Positions 1-6,699 of a stretch of 8,742 bases of DNA are shown here, piece after piece. Made by a program: the position numbers and the translations under genes. The first letter of the stretch is position 1; each line of letters starts with the position of its first letter. Source of the stretch: Lachnospiraceae bacterium (lineage in GTDB: Bacteria; Bacillota; Clostridia; Lachnospirales; Lachnospiraceae); assembly GCA_017420605.1 (NCBI GenBank), contig JAFOIS010000322.1:1-8742 (forward strand), written 5' to 3'. Under the pieces are notes generated by a model. That model was not told the origin of the DNA and searched no databases. It was given only the letters and a program-made list of their open reading frames with translations.

Positions 1-1296
1 CACCCGGACTATCTCGACGAAAACGCGTACGCGATCAAACGCGCGGCGGACGAATCGCTTAGCGCCCTGCCGGGCATAACGGCGCGCGGAAATGATTTCG
101 CCGCGACGAACGAAGACGCGCGGCGCGAAGCCGCCGCGATCCTCTCCGGTAATTTCTGCGGCGCGGTGATCGTGCTCGCGACCTGGGTCGAATGCGATAT
201 CGTCATGACCGCCGTCAAGGAACTGCGCGGCCTCCCGTTCGTGATGATCGGCTTCCCGCTTACCGAAGTCGAAGGCCGGAAGGAAAGCACCGGCTCCTAC
301 GTTTCCGCCTCCATGATGGCGGGCGTCGTGCGGCGTCTCGGGCTTCCAGCCGACGTCCTCTTCGGCTCTTTTGAAGATCCGGCGCTTCTTCGAAAGCTTT
401 CCGCCTTCGTTTCCGCTGCGCAGGCCGCGGACGTTCTGCGCTATGCGCGGATCGGGCTCTTCGGTTATACGTCGATGAGCATCTATACCGGGACCTTCGA
501 CCACGTGCTCATGCGCTGGAAGATCGGCCCGGAGATCGAACAGATGGATTCCTACTCCCTCATTTCCAGAGCGGAGAACATGCCTGCGGAGAAGGTCAAC
601 ACAGCAGCGGCCCGCCTTCACACGACCGTACCGGTCGACAGCACTATCATGCCGGAAATGCTGAAAAAGACGATGGCAATCTACGCGGCGCTCGCGGAGA
701 TGACCGCGGAAAAGAAGTGGGACGCCGTCAATATCAAGTGCCAGTATGAATTTTCAAAGGAATACAAATGCGTCCCGTGCGTACCGCTCTCGATGCTCGC
801 GGACGACGGCGTCGTCGCTTCCTGTGAAGGAGACATCCCCTGCACCGTCTCGATGCTCATCCTCGCCGCGCTGTCCGGCCAGACCGTGACCTACGGCGAT
901 TCCCTCAATGCCTGGGACAATACCGTGGAGTTTTCTCCGTGCGGTTTCCTGCCCTTCGGGCTTGCCGCGCCGGGCACGCGCGTTCAGAATTTCCTTCCGC
1001 ATCCGGGCTTCACCGGCATCCAGGCCGCGGGGGTCCTTAGGCCGGAGCGCGTCACCTTCCTCCGGCTCGTCGAGGATATCGGCAGCTATCACTTCGTCTG
1101 CGGGACCGGCCAAGGACTTAAGACGGCCATGCGCGGCGGCTGCATGCCCGCGCTCGACGTCCTGCTGGACGGTTCCCTCGCCGCCCTCGAAGAAGCCTAC
1201 GCCGGCCAGCACTACGCGCTCTGTTACGGAGACGTGAGCGAGGGCGTTCTTGCGCTGGGGAAACTTCTCGGGATCCCCGTCACGCTCATCCGGTAA
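1..1296 (+). CDS. FucI/AraA-family sugar isomerase, 5' end missing
   Basis: The reading frame is open from base 1 to a TAA at 1294-1296, giving 431 residues with the N-terminus beyond the left edge. The GTG at 166 lies inside the conserved domain and is not the start. The protein resembles the L-fucose/L-arabinose isomerase family, cytoplasmic metal-dependent aldose-ketose isomerases. Visible hallmarks, in window numbering, are a domain-2 Rossmann-like part (about 53-240), NIKCQYEF near 244-251 where the family carries a metal-binding Glu, CEGDIPC at 275-281, and a C-terminal barrel ending at GIPVTLIR. Family members run about 450-500 residues, so probably only a few tens are missing. One oddity is SPCG (about 312-315), where related proteins usually have a His-Cys-Gly motif. 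The exact sugar cannot be assigned. The gene converges on the amino-sugar cluster and is not in its operon, though a shared glycan-catabolic role is plausible. Confidence 0.8.
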   Translation, partial: HPDYLDENAYAIKRAADESLSALPGITARGNDFAATNEDARREAAAILSGNFCGAVIVLATWVECDIVMTAVKELRGLPFVMIGFPLTEVEGRKESTGSYVSASMMAGVVRRLGLPADVLFGSFEDPALLRKLSAFVSAAQAADVLRYARIGLFGYTSMSIYTGTFDHVLMRWKIGPEIEQMDSYSLISRAENMPAEKVNTAAARLHTTVPVDSTIMPEMLKKTMAIYAALAEMTAEKKWDAVNIKCQYEFSKEYKCVPCVPLSMLADDGVVASCEGDIPCTVSMLILAALSGQTVTYGDSLNAWDNTVEFSPCGFLPFGLAAPGTRVQNFLPHPGFTGIQAAGVLRPERVTFLRLVEDIGSYHFVCGTGQGLKTAMRGGCMPALDVLLDGSLAALEEAYAGQHYALCYGDVSEGVLALGKLLGIPVTLIR

Positions 1297-1328
1297 ACGG
1301 ATCCGTCGGACTTCTCTGTCTTCCGTGT

Positions 1329-1367
1329 AAAAAAACAGGCGCCGCAGGGCGCCTGTCTTTGTTTTTT
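1329..1367. terminator. Bidirectional intrinsic terminator between convergent genes
   Basis: A perfect 9-bp inverted repeat, ACAGGCGCC (1335-1343) and GGCGCCTGT (1348-1356), encloses the loop GCAG. On the plus strand it is followed by CTTTGTTTTTT, giving a U-tract for the isomerase gene that ends at 1296. On the minus strand the seven A residues at 1329-1335 give a T-run for the sialidase-like gene that ends at 1385. The position between two convergent genes fits a shared terminator. Confidence 0.93.
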
Positions 1368-1384
1368 CCTTATAGTGCCGTTCC

Positions 1385-2488
1385 TCAGATCTCGTACCCG
1401 ATCACGTTCGTGAGGTACAGCCCTTCATTGCAGGACCAGAACGTAAGCAGGAAGTGCGACTCGTCAAGGAAGAGCGCGCTCGGCTGGCCGAACTTCAGGA
1501 ACGCGAAGATCTCCGCGAGACCTTTAACGCGCGTCATCGGCATTTCCGGCTGCCAGATGAGTTCCTTCGAGACCGGATTCCATTTCCCGTCGCCGATGTC
1601 GGCGATGCAGGCAAGGATCCCGGGTTCGTCGGTGTCGCGCCGCATCGAGTGCAGCGTCATGACCTTGTTCTCTTTGTAGAACGCGACCGAAGACGCCTGT
1701 CCGCGGATCCCGGTATCGAGCGGCTCCGAGAACGTCTTTCCGTTGTCGGTCGAGATCGCGATGTGGTTGTTCATGCGCTCGCCGGTCTTTACGTTCTCAT
1801 TCCAGGTAATGACAGCCATGTTGCCGTTCTCTACCTGCGCAAGACGCATCTCGTAGCAGGTGACGTCGTGGTTCGGGAATTCCGTGCAGATGACGTCGTC
1901 GTTCCAGGTCTTCCCGCCGTCGAAGCTCCTAAGGAGCCTTGCGGTGAGTTCGGCGATATAGCTGCCGTCCCAGTTCGGGAAAATGGTGATCGGCGTGGCG
2001 AGCGACCCGTCCTTAAGGACGACGATCGGTCCGGACGCTTCCGTGTGATGATTGAAGCAGGTCGGGATCTCGACCGGATCCGTGAAGGTATAGCCGTTGT
2101 CTTCCGAGATCGCGTAATAGACCATATCGTCGAGGAGTCCGCCGGTTTTGCCGTTGCCGACCGGAAGGTTTTCATCCTCGCGGAAATAGCCGTAGCCGGC
2201 GATCAGGATCCTGCCGTCCGGAAGGACGGTCGGCTTCGCACCTTCACTGAAGGGAACGGCCGGCCTGTAGTTCGGAAACGCCGGATACGGCTCTCCCCAG
2301 GTCTTTCCGCCGTCCGTGCTGCGGGAAATGTAGGTCGCGCAGTCTATGCTTTCAAAGGCCTGTCCGATCTGGTGCGTCGCCAGGATCGTCCCGTCCGGGA
2401 GCTTCGCAAGGTACGGGAACATGGAATTCCGCGCGCGGAGCTGCGGCAGCGGATTTTCATAAATGACGGACTGGAACAGTTTTTTCAT
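1385..2488 (-). CDS. BNR/Asp-box sialidase-like protein
   Basis: The product is a 367-residue protein with a six-bladed beta-propeller sialidase-type pattern. Four Asp boxes (SxDxGxTW/F) are visible: STDGGKTW 57-64, SEDNGYTF 128-135, SFDGGKTW 188-195 and STDNGKTF 246-253. There is no signal peptide or membrane segment, so it should act in the cytoplasm. CYEMRLAQ (211-218) resembles the strand carrying the catalytic Glu in sialidases. The arginine of the N-terminal RIP motif is absent, however: the equivalent stretch reads NSMFPYLAKLPDG (21-33). The second expected Arg also appears to be Trp (ITWNEN, 227-232). Exo-alpha-sialidase activity is therefore doubtful, and another glycosidase or lyase-like role is possible. 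I chose the ATG at 2488 because AAAGGAG lies 6-7 nt upstream; longer in-frame starts would run deep into the CBM9-like gene. It is the last gene of the cluster. Confidence 0.82.
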   Translation of the reverse strand: MKKLFQSVIYENPLPQLRARNSMFPYLAKLPDGTILATHQIGQAFESIDCATYISRSTDGGKTWGEPYPAFPNYRPAVPFSEGAKPTVLPDGRILIAGYGYFREDENLPVGNGKTGGLLDDMVYYAISEDNGYTFTDPVEIPTCFNHHTEASGPIVVLKDGSLATPITIFPNWDGSYIAELTARLLRSFDGGKTWNDDVICTEFPNHDVTCYEMRLAQVENGNMAVITWNENVKTGERMNNHIAISTDNGKTFSEPLDTGIRGQASSVAFYKENKVMTLHSMRRDTDEPGILACIADIGDGKWNPVSKELIWQPEMPMTRVKGLAEIFAFLKFGQPSALFLDESHFLLTFWSCNEGLYLTNVIGYEI

Positions 2489-2494
2489 AACGCA

Positions 2495-2501
2495 CTCCTT
2501 T
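2495..2501 (-). promoter_or_regulatory. Ribosome binding site of the sialidase-like gene, overlapping the preceding stop
   Basis: On the minus strand AAAGGAG precedes the ATG at 2488 by six bases and shares two bases with the TAA stop (2502-2500) of the CBM9-like gene. This arrangement favours translational coupling. It also decides the start of the sialidase-like protein against the longer in-frame alternatives. Confidence 0.8.
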
Positions 2502-3093
2502 ACGCAAAGCGGAACAGGCCGAAGGTCTCCGGACGGTGGAAATCGCAGTCCCCGTCGACGGGATTCCAGGTGATGTAATGCTCGACCGGTGTAAGGTCCC
2601 CGCATTTATAGCAGTTGCCGCGCATGGTGCCGCCGCTTACCGCCCTGAATTCCGGGAAGAACATACGGATGAAGGCGTACGACACCTTATAGGTGATCTC
2701 CCAGCCGTCTTCCGTGCGTGCCGGCGTCGCGTGGAACCAGTCCTTCATCGGCAGGAGCCGGACCAGGTTGTAGCGGTTCAGCCCGATCCCGATAAAGCTG
2801 GCGGCATTGGGGTTGAATTCGAAATTGAAGTAACGGGTCTGTCCTTCCACCGGGGAGAAGAAAAATTCCAGGCAGCTGTCCTCGCAGGGCATGCCGGTCT
2901 TCGACGTGACCTCGGCGCGGATGTTCTCTTCCTTCGCCCAAAGATGCACATAAAGGGCTTCGTCGTCATAGCAGACCTGGGCCGCCGCCGTGCAGACGAG
3001 GGGCGAACCGAAGGCCGGCGCCTCGATCCGCATGACGGGAACACCTTCAAATGAGCCATCCGCCGGCCGGCGGACGATCGTATATTCTTCCAT
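2500..3093 (-). CDS. CBM9-like carbohydrate-binding protein
   Basis: A 197-residue protein resembling the stand-alone CBM9-like group. The characteristic pattern is visible: a YDDEALYVHLWAKE strand (42-55), PCEDSCLEFFFSP (69-81), YFNFEFNPNA (88-97), the DGWEITYKV strand (129-137), and the closing ITWNP (174-178) followed by DFHRPETFGLFRF (184-196). True CBM9 modules bind sugar ends and are usually attached to secreted xylanases. This one stands alone, lacks a signal peptide and carries seven cysteines, so it is probably cytoplasmic and its ligand is unknown. The start is ATG 3091-3093 with AAGGAG seven bases upstream. That ribosome binding site abuts the U-tract of a terminator-like hairpin. 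The gene is followed 11 nt later by the sialidase-like gene, which suggests a coupled pair. The family call is fairly secure; the function is not known. Confidence 0.8.
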   Translation of the reverse strand: MEEYTIVRRPADGSFEGVPVMRIEAPAFGSPLVCTAAAQVCYDDEALYVHLWAKEENIRAEVTSKTGMPCEDSCLEFFFSPVEGQTRYFNFEFNPNAASFIGIGLNRYNLVRLLPMKDWFHATPARTEDGWEITYKVSYAFIRMFFPEFRAVSGGTMRGNCYKCGDLTPVEHYITWNPVDGDCDFHRPETFGLFRFA

Positions 3094-3105
3094 AAAGAGC
3101 TCCTT

Positions 3106-3141
3106 AAAAGAAAAGGTGACACGGGTCCTCCCCGTGCCACC
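3106..3141 (-). terminator. Intrinsic terminator after the nagB-like gene, ahead of the CBM9-like gene
   Basis: On the minus strand an 11-bp stem, GGTGGCACGGG paired with CCCGTGTCACC with one G-U pair, encloses the loop GAGGA (3141 to 3115). TTTTCTTTT follows (3114 to 3106). The hairpin begins 12 nt after the TAA of the nagB-like gene, the geometry expected of an intrinsic terminator. The next bases are the AAGGAG ribosome binding site of the CBM9-like gene. The distal gene pair therefore sits directly behind a terminator, with no room for a promoter in between. Confidence 0.85.
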
Positions 3142-3153
3142 AGGAAATGTGTA

Positions 3154-4128
3154 TTAATAGCCGACCTTTTCTTCGCAGCCGAACGGCGCGGCGATCGCTT
3201 CGTCGACATAGACCTGCGTCTTCCACAGCTGGAGCATCGAGCTCGGGATCGCCGGGGAGACCGGTCCGTGCAGGACGAGACGGCTTGTCATGCGCTGCCA
3301 GGACGAATACGTACCGCAGGTCGCCAGTGCGTGGACCTCGATCCTTTCCTTCGCCATCTTGACGTCACGCGGGCCGACCGTCGCGGCGCGCGGCGGGACC
3401 GACGCGATGTAGCCGGACTGACCGAAAACACCGTGCAGGGAGTTCTGCGCGACCGTCAGCGGATGGAGCGTCACAAGGCGGGCGCCCATGTCCAGCCATT
3501 CCTCGAGGGAATCGACGTGGAATTCGGACTGCGGATCGATGAACGCAAGGTGGCCCGTCCAGCCCGGGGACGTGGAGGCGATCGATACGCCGCCTTCGGT
3601 CTCTTCTTCCATGATCTTCGAATAATCCGCGATGTTCTTGTTGCTCGGATAGTGGACCTGCTCAAGCGGCATGCGGAGCTTCGGATCGATCTGGTATACG
3701 AAATATTTCAGCATGGAGTGCGCGAAGCCCGCTTCATAGGTCTCCGGCGCGATGTTGCCCTGGTCGTCCGCCCATTCGTCTTCCGCGAAGATCGAAAGCT
3801 TCGAGCAGTCGACGCCGAAATAGTTGATCAGCTGGGCCAGCGGGATATAGGTCTCAGGCTCCGGATTGCCGAGCAGCATGGAGAATTTCCGGCCGTTCTC
3901 GGAGGCTTCCTTCAGGCGGGAGAAAAGAGTGGAAATGAGAACCGGATGCGGGTTCATCATGACCTTGATATTGAATTCCGGGTTCTGCTGGGTCGGATTC
4001 CAGTGCTTTTCCAGGTCTTTGCCGGAGATCTTGCGGAGTCTTTCGCAGACCTCGCGGTCCTTGAACGGCACGTAATCGGCGCACTTGAAATCAAACTTGG
4101 TTGGCGGGTCAAAGATGATGTCCTTCAT
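3154..4128 (-). CDS. NagB-like sugar-phosphate isomerase/deaminase, divergent active site
   Basis: A 324-residue cytoplasmic protein of the glucosamine-6-phosphate deaminase/6-phosphogluconolactonase fold. The N-terminal 75 residues are an extension compared with E. coli NagB. The phosphate-loop equivalent is LLGNPEPET (85-93), and FAEDEW (114-119) matches the NagB FNMDEY motif with its general-base Asp. GWTGHLAFIDP (189-199) aligns with GNDGHIAFNEP, which retains the catalytic His (H193) but replaces Asp141 by Thr191 and Glu148 by Asp198. The C-terminal RAATVGPRDVKMAKERIEV (247-265) resembles the NagB region that follows the lid. The neighbouring nagA gene supports amino-sugar phosphate chemistry, but the two replacements make ordinary deaminase activity uncertain. 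The start ATG overlaps the nagA stop (ATGA), and the ribosome binding site (GGAGAGG) lies inside nagA. A strong terminator follows. Confidence 0.8.
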   Translation of the reverse strand: MKDIIFDPPTKFDFKCADYVPFKDREVCERLRKISGKDLEKHWNPTQQNPEFNIKVMMNPHPVLISTLFSRLKEASENGRKFSMLLGNPEPETYIPLAQLINYFGVDCSKLSIFAEDEWADDQGNIAPETYEAGFAHSMLKYFVYQIDPKLRMPLEQVHYPSNKNIADYSKIMEEETEGGVSIASTSPGWTGHLAFIDPQSEFHVDSLEEWLDMGARLVTLHPLTVAQNSLHGVFGQSGYIASVPPRAATVGPRDVKMAKERIEVHALATCGTYSSWQRMTSRLVLHGPVSPAIPSSMLQLWKTQVYVDEAIAAPFGCEEKVGY

Positions 4129-5267
4129 AGCAATACCTCTCCTTTGAGAATCACTTTGTTCACATGCATCATGTGATCACAGATCACAAGATCGGCACGA
4201 TACCCTTCGGCGATCATGCCCCTGTCTCCAAACCCGGCGGCCTGTGCCGGATTATAAGAAGCCATCTGGAATACGTTGACGATCGACGCGCCCGTGTGCA
4301 CCATGTAGTTGCGGCAGGCGACGTTGAGCGTGAGCTTCGACCCGGCGATCTCGCCGGTATTGTCGAAGTTGATGTCCGTGACGCCGTCGTATCCGGGCGG
4401 GACCGGCCCGTCCGCCGCATAGGCGTCCGAGATCAGGATGATGCGGTCGTCGCCCTTGATCTTCCGGACCAGGCGGAGCATATACGGATCCACATGGATC
4501 CCCCGGCTGTCGCAGATCTGCTCCGCGTAGATCTCCGGCCGGTAATTGACGACTTCGTCCACACAGACGCCGCGGACTTCCGGATACTTTATGAGCGTGC
4601 CGGTCGCGTTCGTGTGGTGCGTGCCGATCTTAAGCCCGTACGGAATGAGCGCTTCGATCTCACCCGGTTCCGCCTCCGAATGCGCGACCGTAAAGACGGC
4701 GTCAGGGTTCTTTGCCTTCACGTCCTTTACGAATTCCAGGATTCCTTCCCGCTCCGGCGCGACGCACCAGACCTTCGCGATATCCCAGGCCGCGTCGATG
4801 ATCGGCATGTATTTTTCACGGTCGATCGGTCCGGCCCACGGCGCATTCTCCCGGTCGCACCCGAATTTCGGATTGAGGTACGGCCCTTCCATGTAGAGCC
4901 CCGCAAGGTTCGGGCATTTCGGATCCGACATGGCTTCCCTGAGCACCCGGATCGCATCAAGGAACTGTTCCTGATTCAGGGCCTGATACGTGGCCGCAAG
5001 GACCGTCGTCGTCCCCTTCACCAGATGGTACTGCGCGACCGCCTCCGGATCGTCCCAGAAGAATTCACGGTCGTTCGCATGGGTGTGGATATCCACGAAT
5101 CCCGGCCCGACGTAAAGCCCGCCGGCGTCCAGTATATCACAGCCGTCCGGAATTTCCAAATGCCGCGCTTCCCCGAACCGGACGATCTTTCCGTCCTCGA
5201 TGAGCAGGACGGCGTCCGGGATCAGGTGATCGCGCATGACAAGAATCGCGTTTTTGATCGCAAGCAT
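4125..5267 (-). CDS. nagA: N-acetylglucosamine-6-phosphate deacetylase
   Basis: A 380-residue amidohydrolase-superfamily enzyme, close to the usual NagA length. It would hydrolyse N-acetylglucosamine-6-phosphate to glucosamine-6-phosphate and acetate in the cytoplasm. Hallmarks in order are the amidohydrolase motif GPGFVDIHTHA (54-64, with H61 and H63), the metal-ligand Glu in YMEGPYLNPKFG (E127), AHSEAE (H196), GTHHTNATG (H217/H218 and substrate-binding N220-A221), CDSRGIHVDP (H258), and the catalytic Asp in ISDAYAADG (D281). The closing region GYRADLVICD (355-364) returns to the small beta domain. No key residue is missing, so it is the most orthodox member of the cluster. The ATG lies four bases after the TAG of the ceramidase-like gene, and its GAGG ribosome binding site overlaps that stop. 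Its own stop overlaps the next start as ATGA. The substrate could be a related N-acetyl hexosamine phosphate. Confidence 0.9.
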   Translation of the reverse strand: MLAIKNAILVMRDHLIPDAVLLIEDGKIVRFGEARHLEIPDGCDILDAGGLYVGPGFVDIHTHANDREFFWDDPEAVAQYHLVKGTTTVLAATYQALNQEQFLDAIRVLREAMSDPKCPNLAGLYMEGPYLNPKFGCDRENAPWAGPIDREKYMPIIDAAWDIAKVWCVAPEREGILEFVKDVKAKNPDAVFTVAHSEAEPGEIEALIPYGLKIGTHHTNATGTLIKYPEVRGVCVDEVVNYRPEIYAEQICDSRGIHVDPYMLRLVRKIKGDDRIILISDAYAADGPVPPGYDGVTDINFDNTGEIAGSKLTLNVACRNYMVHTGASIVNVFQMASYNPAQAAGFGDRGMIAEGYRADLVICDHMMHVNKVILKGEVLL

Positions 5268-5271
5268 GATT

Positions 5272-6645
5272 CTACCTCAAAGTGTCCAGAAGGGCGCACC
5301 CTTCCGTGATCAGGAGCTGGGCCGTCTCCGGCGCGAACGGCGAGCTCTGCGTCTCGTATCCGCCCTCGTCGTACGCTTCCTTCATCGGGAAATAGCCGTC
5401 GCCGCCGTTGGTGAGGCACACCGGCAGCACGCCTCTCCAGCCTTCCGCCGCCTTGAGGCCGAGGCCGATCCCCGTGAACGGTTCGCCCGGGATACCGACG
5501 AGCGCGACGTCGCCGATCGCGACCGCCGACATATGCATATCGAAGTGATCCGGTCCGTGCTCAAGTTTGACCATGCGGCCCGCTTCCGCGACCTTGGTGG
5601 TGAGCATCATGCCCCTCCACGGAAGATCCGCATCGCGTCCCGCCTGATGCAGATCGTTGATCCGGTGCGCCTCGGGAAGCTCCTCGGGCCTGGGCATCTG
5701 GGAGGGGATCTCGACCTCCTTCATGGCATAGCGGAGAGAATCCACGTCTTTATACTCGACCTTGTCGAACGCCTGCAGCACACCGCCCGCCACGACGCGT
5801 CCCATATAACGGGAATGCGCGTAGCCGCGCGGCACGTCGTCGAAATCAAGGAACATATCATTCTCATCGCCGCCCTTCGGGAAGACGTTGACGTGGTTGA
5901 CGTCGCCCTGCGCGCCGTTGAAGAAAATACATTTCGTGTTATCGAGCGTTTTTTCGACCGTCCGGCGCAGGAACCCCGGCCAGTCCGCCGAGATCTTATT
6001 GCCGCCGATGACGTCCGGATGCGTACCGAAGTTCACGAGGATAAGGCTGTCTTTTTCGCGGTCAAAACGCAGCACGTGGACGCGCTCGTCGACTTCGCCG
6101 ATCGGTCCGACGACGTTCGGGTTGTTCGGACCCGGGTTCGTCGCGACGGAGCCGTCTTTCATGCGGAAACGGCGGACGAAGGAAATATGCGGCGCGATGC
6201 CGGTCGCAAAGCCCATCTTCGCATCCTGAAGATCCGCCAGTGCCATCCGCGCGCCGTCCGCCATGCGTCCGCGCGCAAAGTGACTGTATTCCTGGATCAG
6301 CGGATCGCTAAGGCTCAGTCCCTCCGTATCCGATTCCTGGTCGTCCGGCGACGCGATAAACGGTCCCTGGTGGGTATGCGTACAGGAAATGAAAACAGCC
6401 TGCGGATCCACGCCTGCCTGCTCCGCGACGTATGCGCGGAACCAGTCCGACGTCACGCGGCTCATCCCGCAGTTGTCAAAACTGATGAGCAGCACCTTTT
6501 TGTCTTCCACCGCAAGGGCGAGCGTGTTGATCTCCAGCTCGTCGAGCACCCCGTCGGCAATACGCGGCTTGAAGTAGCCGCGGATCCCGATTCCCAGAGG
6601 CGGCGTCGCATTGACGCGGGAGAAGCCAGCTTTCAGCAGATTCAT
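5272..6645 (-). CDS. Neutral/alkaline ceramidase-like hydrolase, cytoplasmic
   Basis: A 457-residue protein resembling the N-terminal catalytic domain of neutral/alkaline non-lysosomal ceramidases, metal-dependent amidases. Conserved elements include GFSRVNATPPLGIGIRGY (7-24), ISCTHTHQGP (86-95, zinc-ligand type His), VNFGTHPDV (204-212, a second His), GAQGDVN (244-250), IPGEPF (385-390, candidate metal-ligand Glu388), and LTNGGDGYFP (411-420, candidate Tyr418). Classical ceramidases have GDVSPN carrying the nucleophilic Ser; here that position is Asn250. The protein also lacks the signal peptide and the C-terminal immunoglobulin-like domain of roughly 650-750-residue ceramidases. Cleavage of ceramide is unlikely. 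A cytosolic amidase or related metallohydrolase acting on an N-acylated sugar would suit its coupling to nagA four bases downstream, but that is inference. The start is ATG at 6645, eight bases after AGGAGG. Confidence 0.8.
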   Translation of the reverse strand: MNLLKAGFSRVNATPPLGIGIRGYFKPRIADGVLDELEINTLALAVEDKKVLLISFDNCGMSRVTSDWFRAYVAEQAGVDPQAVFISCTHTHQGPFIASPDDQESDTEGLSLSDPLIQEYSHFARGRMADGARMALADLQDAKMGFATGIAPHISFVRRFRMKDGSVATNPGPNNPNVVGPIGEVDERVHVLRFDREKDSLILVNFGTHPDVIGGNKISADWPGFLRRTVEKTLDNTKCIFFNGAQGDVNHVNVFPKGGDENDMFLDFDDVPRGYAHSRYMGRVVAGGVLQAFDKVEYKDVDSLRYAMKEVEIPSQMPRPEELPEAHRINDLHQAGRDADLPWRGMMLTTKVAEAGRMVKLEHGPDHFDMHMSAVAIGDVALVGIPGEPFTGIGLGLKAAEGWRGVLPVCLTNGGDGYFPMKEAYDEGGYETQSSPFAPETAQLLITEGCALLDTLR

Positions 6646-6669
6646 AGTATCATCCTCCTGTCCATGTCC

Positions 6670-6688
6670 GGCGGCCCTTCGGCCCGCC
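6670..6688 (-). other. GC-rich hairpin without a U-tract, between the membrane-protein gene and the ceramidase-like gene
   Basis: GGCGGCC (6670-6676) pairs with GGCC-C-GCC (6681-6688) in a 7-bp stem with a single-base bulge and the loop CTTC. A further C-G pair (6669/6689) is possible. On the minus strand it lies between the TGA of the membrane-protein gene and the AGGAGG of the ceramidase-like gene. No T-run follows, so it is not a standard intrinsic terminator. It may be a weak terminator, a transcript-stabilising structure or chance in GC-rich DNA. I see no convincing promoter in this 54-nt gap. Confidence 0.35.
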
Positions 6689-6699
6689 GTATTCTATCG

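Noticed and set aside
1454..2578. Plus-strand open frame antisense to the sialidase-like gene (374 codons)
   Set aside because: This is a shadow of the real gene in high-GC DNA. The opposite strand has four Asp boxes and a good ribosome binding site.
2489..2605. N-terminal extension of the sialidase-like protein from an upstream in-frame ATG
   Set aside because: It would overlap the CBM9-like gene by about 106 bases, and the added residues look like a frame shadow. AAAGGAG at 2495-2501 supports the start at 2488.
3151..3165. Possible -10 element TATTAAT at the end of the nagB-like gene as a promoter for the distal pair
   Set aside because: No matching -35 element lies at 16-18 bp, and a transcript from here would still run through the terminator hairpin.
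4164..5309. Plus-strand open frame antisense to nagA (381 codons)
   Set aside because: NagA on the minus strand has all the expected motifs; this frame has an Arg/Asp-rich composition and no family resemblance.
6645..6654. Three-codon frame ATG-ATA-CTA-TGA just before the ceramidase-like start, ending on its ATG
   Set aside because: Its ATG directly touches the AGGAGG, with no spacing for initiation, so it is probably chance.
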